A DNA stretch of 64,000 nucleotides, taken from positions 806,001-870,000 of the forward strand of contig CANDNT010000001.1 in the NCBI GenBank assembly GCA_947387485.1, in the 5' to 3' direction. The DNA comes from Aquimarina rhabdastrellae (GTDB taxonomy: Bacteria; Bacteroidota; Bacteroidia; Flavobacteriales; Flavobacteriaceae). The notes under the pieces are model-generated. The model searched no databases, was not told the DNA's origin, and saw only the letters and a list, made by a program, of their open reading frames with translations. Positions 30,801-38,128 of the stretch are shown piece after piece. Position 1 is the first letter of the stretch, and every line of letters starts with the position of its first letter. Both the position numbers and the translations under genes were made by a program.

Positions 30801-33800
30801 CGTTCTATTGTTTTCAAAATAGCTTTTTCTAATGCTTTTATATCATACTCTTCTTTTAATTTAAACCAATAAGGAATATTATAAGCTGCAGAACCATTGT
30901 TAAATTGGCTCAATATCCATAATCTTCTCTGGCCATAAGAGATAGGATAACTATCACTTTTTTCTACTTTTTTAATTTTAACAAATTTATCTTTCTTAAG
31001 GCTCTTTATTAGTGCTAATTGACTTGCTATTGTAGCATTTGCAAATAAATTAGATATAGATATTTTTACATCAAATAGCTTTTGATATTTATTTAACAAT
31101 AAAATAGCTTTTATGCTATGTCCTCCTATTTCAAAAAAACTGTCTTCAACGCCAATGTTCTTTCGTTTCAAAATGTCTTCCCAAATTTCAACTATTTTTT
31201 CTTCATCTTCATTCCTGGGAGCAACGTAATCTTTTTCTGCTTTTAACTCTTCATTTTCAATATTCAAAAGTTTTTTTCTATCTATTTTACCATTTGGAGT
31301 TAGAGGAAATTCATTCATTTTAACAAATGAAGACGGAATCATATGTTCTGGTAACTTGAGCTTTAAGTAATTTATCAATTCTTTAGCAGGTACTTCTTCC
31401 AAAGAGGTAAAATAGGTTACCATCTCCATTAAGCCTTCTGTATTTTCTTTTGCTAAAACAATTACTTCACGAAGTTTTTTATTTTCGACAAGAGCACTTT
31501 CTACCTCTCCTAGTTCAATTCTATGTCCATTTATCTTAACTTGATGATCTTTTCTGCCTATAAATTCGATATTACCATTAGGCAACATTCTTACCAAATC
31601 ACCTGTCTTATAAACCTTTTCATCCGTATCTACAAATGGGTTTTCAATAAAAACTTCTTGAGTGAGATTTGGGTTATTAAGATATCCCTTACCAACTCCC
31701 TTACCTCCAATTAATAACTCTCCAGGTATACCAACTGGGCAGAGATTAAGATAATCATCAACAACGTAAACCGAAGTCTGTGAAAATGGAGTGCCAATAG
31801 GAATACAGGGATAGGTAACATCGCTATCAATGGTGAGTAATAACTTACCAATAGTAGTCTCTGTAGGTCCGTAGTGGTTAACAATTTCTAAATCAGGAGC
31901 CTGTAATTGGATCTCATCAACATAAGGAACTTGTAAAACATCTCCTCCAAAAATGATCAAACGATTGGGTAAAAGTAAAACATCATCTGCTGATAAAGCT
32001 TGCCAATGAGTAGGAACAATCTTAATACAATCAATTGAATGTTTAGTAAAATATTCATGAATTGCATCAACATTGCGAAGAGTATCCTTCTTTGGTAAAT
32101 AGAGCGTACCCCCTGAAAGCAACGAACCGTATAACACAGTATTACCAAGATCCGTAGCAATATTAGACATCAATGCAAAACTATTACACGATTTAATACC
32201 TGTGTGCTCAAAAAGACCGTGTATATAGTCTATCAAATTAGCATGGGTGATCATAACTCCTTTAGGATTGCCCGTAGAACCAGAAGTATAAATCACATAA
32301 GCCAAATCTTCAGAAATAGGATTATGCAATAATGAAGGAACCTCTCCTTCAAAAAAGTTACAAACACTATCAACAGCTAAAGCATCCACACTGTACTGCT
32401 GAACATTTGATGTATCTTCCGAAACAATAAGCAATGCCTTAACATTAGTATCATCGATAAGATATTGAACCCTATTACCTGGAGTCTCCGGATCAATAGG
32501 AACATAAGCTGCTCCAGATTTAAGAATCCCTAGAATAGAAATCATAGACCAACTAGAAACTGGTAACATAGTCCCTATCAAATCTCCTGGAACTATATCA
32601 TAATTATCCTGTAGATAATAGGCCAAATGACCAGAATATTCATCTAATTCTTTATATGTTAATCTTATATCTTCAAAAACTACTGCTATAGCATCCGGGG
32701 TATTTGTTACCTGATTAGAAAATAAATCCAAAATTGTTTTATCTTCTGGATAACAAATAGACGTAGTATTGAAATCATATAATACTTCTGACCGCTCTGA
32801 GGATTCTATATACTGTAATTTCCCGACTCCAAGACTATTTTCTTTTACTATCTTCCTAACAAGATTTTGATAATGAATCATCAACCCGGCAATCATATCA
32901 TAGTCATATACATCTGTATTATATGTTACTCTCATTGAGACATTATCCCCTACTTCTGTAAAGGCAAATAAAACATCAAACTTAGACATTGTTTTACCAT
33001 GATCCTTAATACCCCCAATATCTTCAGTAGCTGCAACAGAGGTTTCCTGAGTATCAACTGTATTTTGTAAAATCACTCTTACATCCGCAAAGGATCTTCG
33101 GCTGACATCTATATTTAAATCTAATTCTTCTATCAATCGATCAAAAGGATATTTTTGATGAGCTTGAGCGTCAAACAAATCTTGTTTTAATTGTTCATAA
33201 AATTCATCAAATGTCATATTACCATTTATAGTACTCCTTAAAACCAAGGTATTTATATAAAATCCTATTTGATCTTCTAAATCCGGATGTTCTCTTGCCG
33301 CACTTGAGCTTCCGACTACTATATCTTCTTGACTTGTATAACGATAAAACAACACTTTCAGAGATGCTAATAAAAACATAAATAATGTTCCTCCTCTCTT
33401 TTTTACATAAGCTCGCATAGCTTTTGTATCTTCTGCACTCATATAAGTACTTAAATCTCTACCGTTATGAGTTTTCAACAAAGGACGATTTTTAAAAGCA
33501 GGTAAATCTAATACTGGTAAGTCCCCCGAGAGTTTGTTCAACCAATATCGCCTATGAATTTGATAGGTTTCAGTTTCTAACTGTGTTAATTGCCACGCAG
33601 CATAATCTTTATATTGTATTCGTAATTCAGGAAGTATTAATTCTTCACCTTTTGTATAATGATTGTAATAAGAAAATACATCTCGTGTCAATATATTCAT
33701 CGACCAACCATCACTTATTATATGATGCATATTATAGTAAAAAATATATGCTGTGTCAGTTAGTTGCAACAAGCAAACACGTAGCAAGGGTCCCTTTTCT

Positions 33801-34342
33801 AAATCGAAAGGCACATACCAATCTTTTTGCATATACTTTTGGGCACATTGCTCCGCATTTTCTTCTTCTCTGAAATCTTTATATCCTATATTAAATCCTA
33901 ACCCAGATAGTTGTAAGACTATTTGATGTATTACCCCTTCTGAATTTTCTCGAAAAACGGTACGTAATATCTCATGACGCTCTAAAACACTCCATATCGA
34001 GCGTTTAAAACTATCAATATCATAATTACCTTCTAACTTAATAGAATTAAACATGTTATATGCTTCAGAACCATTCTCAAATTGACTTAAAACCCATAAT
34101 CTATGTTGAGCGTTAGAGATTAAATAATATTCACTTTTTGGTACGTTATCAATATAATCAGAAATACTATTCTCATTCTTTTTGAGATTACTTAGGTACG
34201 TAATTAAATCTTGTTTCCTGGATTTAATTTCTTCTATGATAGAAGGATCTACCCCTTCTTTTGGAGCTTTCACTGATAACTCACCCTCAACGAGACTTAT
34301 ATGAATATTTTCTTGAATAAGCTTTGATAGAAATGTTTTCAT
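27806..34342 (-). CDS. Two-module NRPS: docking-C-A(Asp)-T-C-A(Ser)-T
   Basis: This 2178-residue synthetase has a TubC-like docking domain (about 1-56) about 74% identical to that of the stand-alone C-like protein upstream. Module 1: C (H206-H207-I-I-S-D-G), A core near 688, T Ser1076; code DLTKIGHIGK, Asp, with the same A4 sequence T-D-L-G-N-T seen in the other Asp domain. Module 2: C (HH 1262-1263), A core near 1731, T Ser2120; code DVWHVSYIDK, Ser-like (DVWHLSLIDK). The second T domain has G-G-D-S, the variant normally found before an epimerase, yet the protein ends about 55 residues later without one. The C-terminal tail E-D-V-E-G-V-S-F-T-I fits docking to the next synthetase, whose first module also takes Asp. 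The Ser hydroxyl is a possible site for carbamoylation or ring closure (inference). Confidence 0.94.
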   Translation of the reverse strand: MKTFLSKLIQENIHISLVEGELSVKAPKEGVDPSIIEEIKSRKQDLITYLSNLKKNENSISDYIDNVPKSEYYLISNAQHRLWVLSQFENGSEAYNMFNSIKLEGNYDIDSFKRSIWSVLERHEILRTVFRENSEGVIHQIVLQLSGLGFNIGYKDFREEENAEQCAQKYMQKDWYVPFDLEKGPLLRVCLLQLTDTAYIFYYNMHHIISDGWSMNILTRDVFSYYNHYTKGEELILPELRIQYKDYAAWQLTQLETETYQIHRRYWLNKLSGDLPVLDLPAFKNRPLLKTHNGRDLSTYMSAEDTKAMRAYVKKRGGTLFMFLLASLKVLFYRYTSQEDIVVGSSSAAREHPDLEDQIGFYINTLVLRSTINGNMTFDEFYEQLKQDLFDAQAHQKYPFDRLIEELDLNIDVSRRSFADVRVILQNTVDTQETSVAATEDIGGIKDHGKTMSKFDVLFAFTEVGDNVSMRVTYNTDVYDYDMIAGLMIHYQNLVRKIVKENSLGVGKLQYIESSERSEVLYDFNTTSICYPEDKTILDLFSNQVTNTPDAIAVVFEDIRLTYKELDEYSGHLAYYLQDNYDIVPGDLIGTMLPVSSWSMISILGILKSGAAYVPIDPETPGNRVQYLIDDTNVKALLIVSEDTSNVQQYSVDALAVDSVCNFFEGEVPSLLHNPISEDLAYVIYTSGSTGNPKGVMITHANLIDYIHGLFEHTGIKSCNSFALMSNIATDLGNTVLYGSLLSGGTLYLPKKDTLRNVDAIHEYFTKHSIDCIKIVPTHWQALSADDVLLLPNRLIIFGGDVLQVPYVDEIQLQAPDLEIVNHYGPTETTIGKLLLTIDSDVTYPCIPIGTPFSQTSVYVVDDYLNLCPVGIPGELLIGGKGVGKGYLNNPNLTQEVFIENPFVDTDEKVYKTGDLVRMLPNGNIEFIGRKDHQVKINGHRIELGEVESALVENKKLREVIVLAKENTEGLMEMVTYFTSLEEVPAKELINYLKLKLPEHMIPSSFVKMNEFPLTPNGKIDRKKLLNIENEELKAEKDYVAPRNEDEEKIVEIWEDILKRKNIGVEDSFFEIGGHSIKAILLLNKYQKLFDVKISISNLFANATIASQLALIKSLKKDKFVKIKKVEKSDSYPISYGQRRLWILSQFNNGSAAYNIPYWFKLKEEYDIKALEKAILKTIERHEVLRTQFKINEEGEVRQYIREIEDVDFELTYKDFTNNTEQALSYITNDVFKAFDLENGMLLRASLLQIAEKEYYFYFNMHHIISDGWSMKVLSKDILHFYNSYTSKQKPSLDNLSIQYKDYASWQLSQVESDEYRKSKQYWLEKLSGELPKISLPNSKLRPGVRTYKGKGLSTYIDKNTTSLVKKYALNNDGSVYISLLSTLLVLLNRYTSDKDIIIGSPIAARDHFDLKDQIGFYVNTIAFRNSIDSDVAFGQFYDQIRKSTLEDYNHQMYPFDKLVEEMNLVKDTSRNPIFDIMLILQNNRDNNYTMDSLNQEDIDLVKEYSNVSSKFDLEFVFEEVADYLSFSVNYNEDIYTSESIREIVFHFKTLIRLLFENPESTIGSVNFLSEKEEHLLLKDFNDTVIDYPENRAILSYFEDQVQLRPNEIAIDFEGKEFTYNQVDEMSNQIAHYLINEYSVVKEDMIAVKLERNEWMVLSILGILKSGAAYVPIAPDYPRNRVSYIIEDANCKVCIDLDELNKLNKEIYPKTRPEIEINNNDLAYVIYTSGSTGTPKGVLIEHQGMMNRFLWMMKDLDINSDDVFLQKTPYTFDVSVWELLIPFMCGGKLVIAKPEGHKSPDYLESIIINKEITIIHFVPSMLKIAVEMIKWKEVSKLRHVVCSGEALSVQLENEFKEVYQKADLHNYYGPTEASIDVTKVNLTQNPSKETLVSIGKPVDNTEIFIVNEQLALQPIGVPGEILIGGVQLAREYLNKEELTSRKFIVSPFDKNKRLYKSGDIGRFLSDGSIQYIGRKDNQIKIRGNRVELGEIENAIYDFDLIDQVVVTVKEKQNENKELVAFFISKEKLDTRELINYLKTLLPYYMVPSYLIQVDEIPLNLNGKVDNKQLLKLSDNYKDETISYLEPTNEVEEKLVVIVENILGHKGIGIEDDFFLLGGDSIKLIRLRNEILSSFELKIGIEDLFTLKNVREVADYILNLQWNIAEQEKEDVEGVSFTI

Positions 34343-34706
34343 TTTGAGATTAAATGTTTAAGATATTATGATATTTCAAGCAAGGGGGAATACTCCTACT
34401 TAGGATATACTGCTAGAAATCCAATATTTAATATTGTCTTAAAAAGTTATTAATGGTTATTTTTGAAAATGGTATTGATTAAACAAGCTAATACAGAACT
34501 TGATTATAATTCTTCTTTAGTTGAGAACAACTTTATAGGTCTAAAAACCATAAGACAAGACAAGGCTAGGTTATATATGAAACCTATGTTGACAAAGAGT
34601 AAAGAAAATGATATATTCTAAATTATTTATTATAATAAAATAAAATCACACTCTGTTTCATACTCAATGGTAAATTTATTGCATCTATTCCAGGCAAAGA
34701 AAACAA
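34343..34706. other. 364 bp intergenic gap
   Basis: AT-rich spacer between the stand-alone C-like gene and the Asp-Ser NRPS. It is the second longest gap in the cluster after 9432-9797. It holds one short plus-strand ORF (34469-34621) and no recognisable RNA, transposase or strong terminator. Because the cluster is otherwise tightly packed, it may hold an internal promoter for the downstream synthetases. Confidence 0.4.
34469..34621 (+). CDS. Small plus-strand ORF, 50 residues, unknown; possibly a relic
   Basis: This is the only plus-strand ORF I find worth listing because it lies in a gap, not antisense to a gene. It starts M-V-L-I-K-Q-A-N-T-E-L-D-Y and ends E-N-D-I-F before TAA. It is basic, has no signal peptide or membrane segment and no motif I know. 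An in-frame stop sits six codons upstream of the ATG. It may be a real small protein, a fragment of a lost gene, or chance. Confidence 0.2.
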   Translation: MVLIKQANTELDYNSSLVENNFIGLKTIRQDKARLYMKPMLTKSKENDIF

Positions 34707-36278
34707 CTATATTTGTTCTGGTGTTAAGATATTTATACTTGGTAAGCTATTAATAGGCTTCATATAGTCATCTAACATTTGCTCTAGTAAGTTCTTATAA
34801 GAAATCATGAGATTTACTATAGTATCTTTTTCATAAAGATCTGTATTATAGTTAATATTAAACCAAAGACATCCTCCTAGCTCTCGAAAGTCAATTTCCA
34901 TATCATATTTTGCTACAACTGTACTTACATATTTTTTTCCAATCCCTCCTTCAATAATTGTTCCCGATTCATTTCCTGTAAGAGGAAAGTCTCCCAGCAT
35001 TTGTTCTTCTCTTTGAAGTAGTAATACGATATCAAAAATAGGATTCCTACTTTTATCTCTATTTAATTTTAGATCTTCAACAATTTTTTCATAAGGATAC
35101 ATTTGAAAGGCATAAGATTTTGAAACCGTATCTTTGACTTTATTGTAAAAACTTAAAAAATTCTCATTTGGATCTAACTGATTACGAACGGCAATCGTAT
35201 TAATATAAGGCCCTACTTGATTTTCGAGATCGGGATGATCTCGTCCCAAAGCTGGAGTACCTAGTATTAAATCTTCCTCAGATGTGCATTTATAAATAAA
35301 AACCTTCCAAGAAGCCATAATCCCCATAAATAGGTTTCCTCCTTTTTCATTTACAAACCTTTTTAATTTTTCGGAAGTCTCTACAGTAATGTTTGTTCCC
35401 AGTAATCGTCCAGAAAATGTTTTTATCTTAGGTCTCTCTTTTTGATTTGGCATATCAAGCAATGCTAGATTTCCTGATAAATGATTTAACCAATAATCTT
35501 GATATTCTTTTAATTCATTTTTTTCTATTCTATTTATTTGCCAGTCTGCAAACTCTTTGTATTGAATTTTCAACTCCTGATGATCTGGTGTTTTATTAGC
35601 TTTTAAGGCTTCTGAAAAAGCCATTGTATCACGAGTAAATATTTCTATTGATTCTCCATCAAAAGCGATACTATGCATATTATAATAAAGAAGGTGCTGA
35701 TCTCCTTTTGTTCGAAATAAAAAAGCTCTGAACAAAGGACCATTTTCTAAATCAAAAGGTATAAAAGCGTCTGTATCGATTATGGTTTTTAATCGTTGTT
35801 CTTGATGCTCTTCTTCTCGAAAGTCATAATAATTAATTTTAAATTGTATGTCTTCTCTATTTAGAATATATTGTCTTACTTCTCCCGACTCATTTATTTT
35901 AAAAACCGTTCTTAATACTTCATGTCTATCTATAACCAAATCTAGTGCTCGTAAAAATCTATCTTTGTCAGTAATTTCTAAAATAACCGAGCCTGGGATG
36001 TTATAAGCAATAGAGCCTTTTTCTAATTGACACAAGTTCCAAATACGCTTTTGATTAAATGATAACGGATAGTTTTCTTGTTTTTTTAAAACCGGTATTT
36101 CCGAGTTATTTGGATCTGTTAAATTGGACAAATATTCAATTAAATCTAATTTTTTTGTTTTTATTTCATTAATGATGGCTGGATCTACTCCTGTTTTGGG
36201 AATTTTCACAGATAATTCTCCCTCATTAAGGCTCAAATGAATATTTTCTCTAACCAGTTTTTGCAAAAGTGTTTTCAT
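34707..36278 (-). CDS. Stand-alone docking plus condensation-like protein with altered active site
   Basis: This 523-residue protein holds only a TubC-like docking domain (about 1-55) and a full-length C domain (about 65-510), with no A or T domain. The C fold is well kept: N-Y-P-L-S-F-N-Q-K-R at the start, R-H-E-V-L-R-T, F-D-L-E-N-G-P-L-F-R, I-Q-Y-K-E-F-A-D-W and Y-P-Y-E-K. The active-site motif is M-H202-S203-I-A-F-D207-G-E-S, where the general-base second His of HHxxxDG is Ser, so ordinary peptide-bond formation is unlikely. The docking domain closely resembles that of the next NRPS. The gene lies 58 bp downstream of the carbamoyltransferase gene. It may act as a recruitment platform, as the inactive X domain does in glycopeptide synthetases, or as a trans modification partner. 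These roles are inference; the domain call and the His-to-Ser change are seen directly. Confidence 0.9.
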   Translation of the reverse strand: MKTLLQKLVRENIHLSLNEGELSVKIPKTGVDPAIINEIKTKKLDLIEYLSNLTDPNNSEIPVLKKQENYPLSFNQKRIWNLCQLEKGSIAYNIPGSVILEITDKDRFLRALDLVIDRHEVLRTVFKINESGEVRQYILNREDIQFKINYYDFREEEHQEQRLKTIIDTDAFIPFDLENGPLFRAFLFRTKGDQHLLYYNMHSIAFDGESIEIFTRDTMAFSEALKANKTPDHQELKIQYKEFADWQINRIEKNELKEYQDYWLNHLSGNLALLDMPNQKERPKIKTFSGRLLGTNITVETSEKLKRFVNEKGGNLFMGIMASWKVFIYKCTSEEDLILGTPALGRDHPDLENQVGPYINTIAVRNQLDPNENFLSFYNKVKDTVSKSYAFQMYPYEKIVEDLKLNRDKSRNPIFDIVLLLQREEQMLGDFPLTGNESGTIIEGGIGKKYVSTVVAKYDMEIDFRELGGCLWFNINYNTDLYEKDTIVNLMISYKNLLEQMLDDYMKPINSLPSINILTPEQI

Positions 36279-36336
36279 AAAAAAAATAGATTTTTTGGTA
36301 GATTTTCTATAAAATCTCAGTATAATTTGATATTCA

Positions 36337-38082
36337 TTAATAAGGCTTTTCCAAAACTTCGAAAAGTTCAGATTTCAAATAAATGCTTTCTCCTTTTTTG
36401 ACATAGATTTTTCCTTCACTCCAAATAGCATTTACTTTACCCCAATCCATAACACTCTTTACATCGGGAAAAAAACCTTTTCCGTTGTGATTTGCGCTAG
36501 TGTTACATAGTAAAGGAACACCACTTAACTTTTTATATTCCTGCAATAGTAAATATACTTCTGGATTGCTTTCTTCACTAACTGTTTGAAGGCGGGCTGT
36601 TCCATCTAAATGGGTTATTGCTGGAATTTTATCTACCCAATCTTCTTTTACTCGATGATCATATAACATATAAGGGTCAGGCGTACCAGGACTAAAAACA
36701 TCTGGCGCATCTTCAACAATACATATTGGAGCTACAGGTCTATAATCTTCTCTTCCTTTAACCTTATTCAATATACTTTTCATAGTTGGAGATACAGGTG
36801 CTGATAGAATGCTTCTATTCCCTAATGCTCTCGGTCCTAATTCTGCTTGACCATTAAGAAAAATAACTGGTTCGTCAAACTTATGTATTATAAAGGCTAA
36901 TTCTTTAATTGAACAATCTATGCTAATCCAAGATTCTATAGTGTCATTAAACTTCTTTAAATTTGGTCCTTTATATACATCCCATTTTAAAGCCAATGTA
37001 TTTGTGTTTTTCACCATTTCGCAGCATGCTGTACCAATTGCGCTACCTGAATCATTGGGAAATGGAGGAACCCAAATTTCTTCAAATACTCCTGAGTTTC
37101 TAATATGACTATTCCATTTGATATTCAATGCACACCCACCCACCAGGCATATATTTCTTTTATTATCAGGGTATTTACTTACCAAATCTGTTAATTTCTC
37201 TAATAAAATATCTCGTAAAAAAATATGGTATGTTGCCATTAAATCTACCGCTTCAATACCATTAATTTCGCCATATATTACAAATTCTTTTAATAGTCCT
37301 ATTGATTTTCCTAGTAACCCACTTAAATCGGTAATTTTATCATTGCTAATCTCTTCTTCATTTTTATTAAAAGAGGTCTTAAAAAACTCTAGCACTTCTG
37401 GTATACATTTTCCTAATGCTATATAAGCCATAACTTTTCCTGCAATAGAAAGCCCTCCTTTTTCAAAGTTTATAAACGGTTTATAATTTGACGCAAATGA
37501 TGCATAACTATCCCCTTTTATATGAAATATAGAGCCCAGATTATCAATAGTTTTTGTAGCTGCATTAAAGAAAAAACATTGAGGAAACATTCCTCCATCC
37601 CAAACAAGAATATATGAGTCTTCATTCCTTTGAGCAAACGGACTTGTGCAATACCCCCCCATGATATGTCCTGACACATGTAAATAACTATTATACGAAA
37701 AGTTGTTCTTTTCATAAGAAAATGATTGTACGTCTAGAACATTTTCGTCTCTCACATACATTCCATATCTCCCAAATTCAATTTCAAAATCTTTATTAGT
37801 AAAATCTTTGATTTTTGTAAAAAACACTGGAGCATCGTTCTCTAATTCCATTTCTTCCGAAATATCTTCTCCCCAACCATCGATAACGATTTTATCAATA
37901 TCTTCAATTTTATAATCATTATCTGCTAATACAGAAGCTAGAAACTGAAGATTAAGATCTAATAAATCTGAAAATCTTGTATTATTGTTGAGTTTTTCCA
38001 TCTCATAGCTAAAAATTAACTTTCCATTATCAATTAATGCTATAGCACCATCATGAGTAAGCTTTAAACCACATATGATCAT
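36337..38082 (-). CDS. Carbamoyltransferase, NodU/CmcH/TobZ family
   Basis: This 581-residue protein has the two-domain build of the family. The N-terminal Kae1-like ATPase-fold part starts I-C-G-L-K-L-T-H-D-G-A and has G-G-C-A-L-N near 318. The C-terminal YrdC-like part, from about 400, has G-Q-A-E-L-G-P-R-A-L-G-N-R-S near 409, then R-E-D-Y-R-P-V-A-P and L-C-N-T-S-A-N. Family members use carbamoyl phosphate and ATP to place a carbamoyl group on a hydroxyl (cephamycin, nodulation factor, tobramycin) or sometimes an amine. The gene lies between a Gly-module NRPS (46 bp away) and the stand-alone C-like gene (58 bp away), so it is part of the operon. Candidate acceptors are the Ser hydroxyl, a beta-hydroxyl on Asp/Asn, or a free amine. 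The enzyme class is secure; the acceptor is inferred. Confidence 0.93.
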   Translation of the reverse strand: MIICGLKLTHDGAIALIDNGKLIFSYEMEKLNNNTRFSDLLDLNLQFLASVLADNDYKIEDIDKIVIDGWGEDISEEMELENDAPVFFTKIKDFTNKDFEIEFGRYGMYVRDENVLDVQSFSYEKNNFSYNSYLHVSGHIMGGYCTSPFAQRNEDSYILVWDGGMFPQCFFFNAATKTIDNLGSIFHIKGDSYASFASNYKPFINFEKGGLSIAGKVMAYIALGKCIPEVLEFFKTSFNKNEEEISNDKITDLSGLLGKSIGLLKEFVIYGEINGIEAVDLMATYHIFLRDILLEKLTDLVSKYPDNKRNICLVGGCALNIKWNSHIRNSGVFEEIWVPPFPNDSGSAIGTACCEMVKNTNTLALKWDVYKGPNLKKFNDTIESWISIDCSIKELAFIIHKFDEPVIFLNGQAELGPRALGNRSILSAPVSPTMKSILNKVKGREDYRPVAPICIVEDAPDVFSPGTPDPYMLYDHRVKEDWVDKIPAITHLDGTARLQTVSEESNPEVYLLLQEYKKLSGVPLLCNTSANHNGKGFFPDVKSVMDWGKVNAIWSEGKIYVKKGESIYLKSELFEVLEKPY

Positions 38083-38128
38083 ATCCTATATTTTTTATTT
38101 ATTATGTTTATTTTTCAAATCAGTATAA

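Noticed and set aside
34707..36278. Truncated NRPS pseudogene
   Set aside because: The ORF is intact with full docking and C domains, ends cleanly after the C domain, and all non-catalytic motifs are kept, so a purposeful single-domain protein is more likely.
36337..38082. tRNA threonylcarbamoyladenosine enzyme (Kae1/YrdC)
   Set aside because: The fused Kae1-like plus YrdC-like layout with G-P-R-A-L-G-N-R-S and the position inside an NRPS operon fit the antibiotic carbamoyltransferase family.
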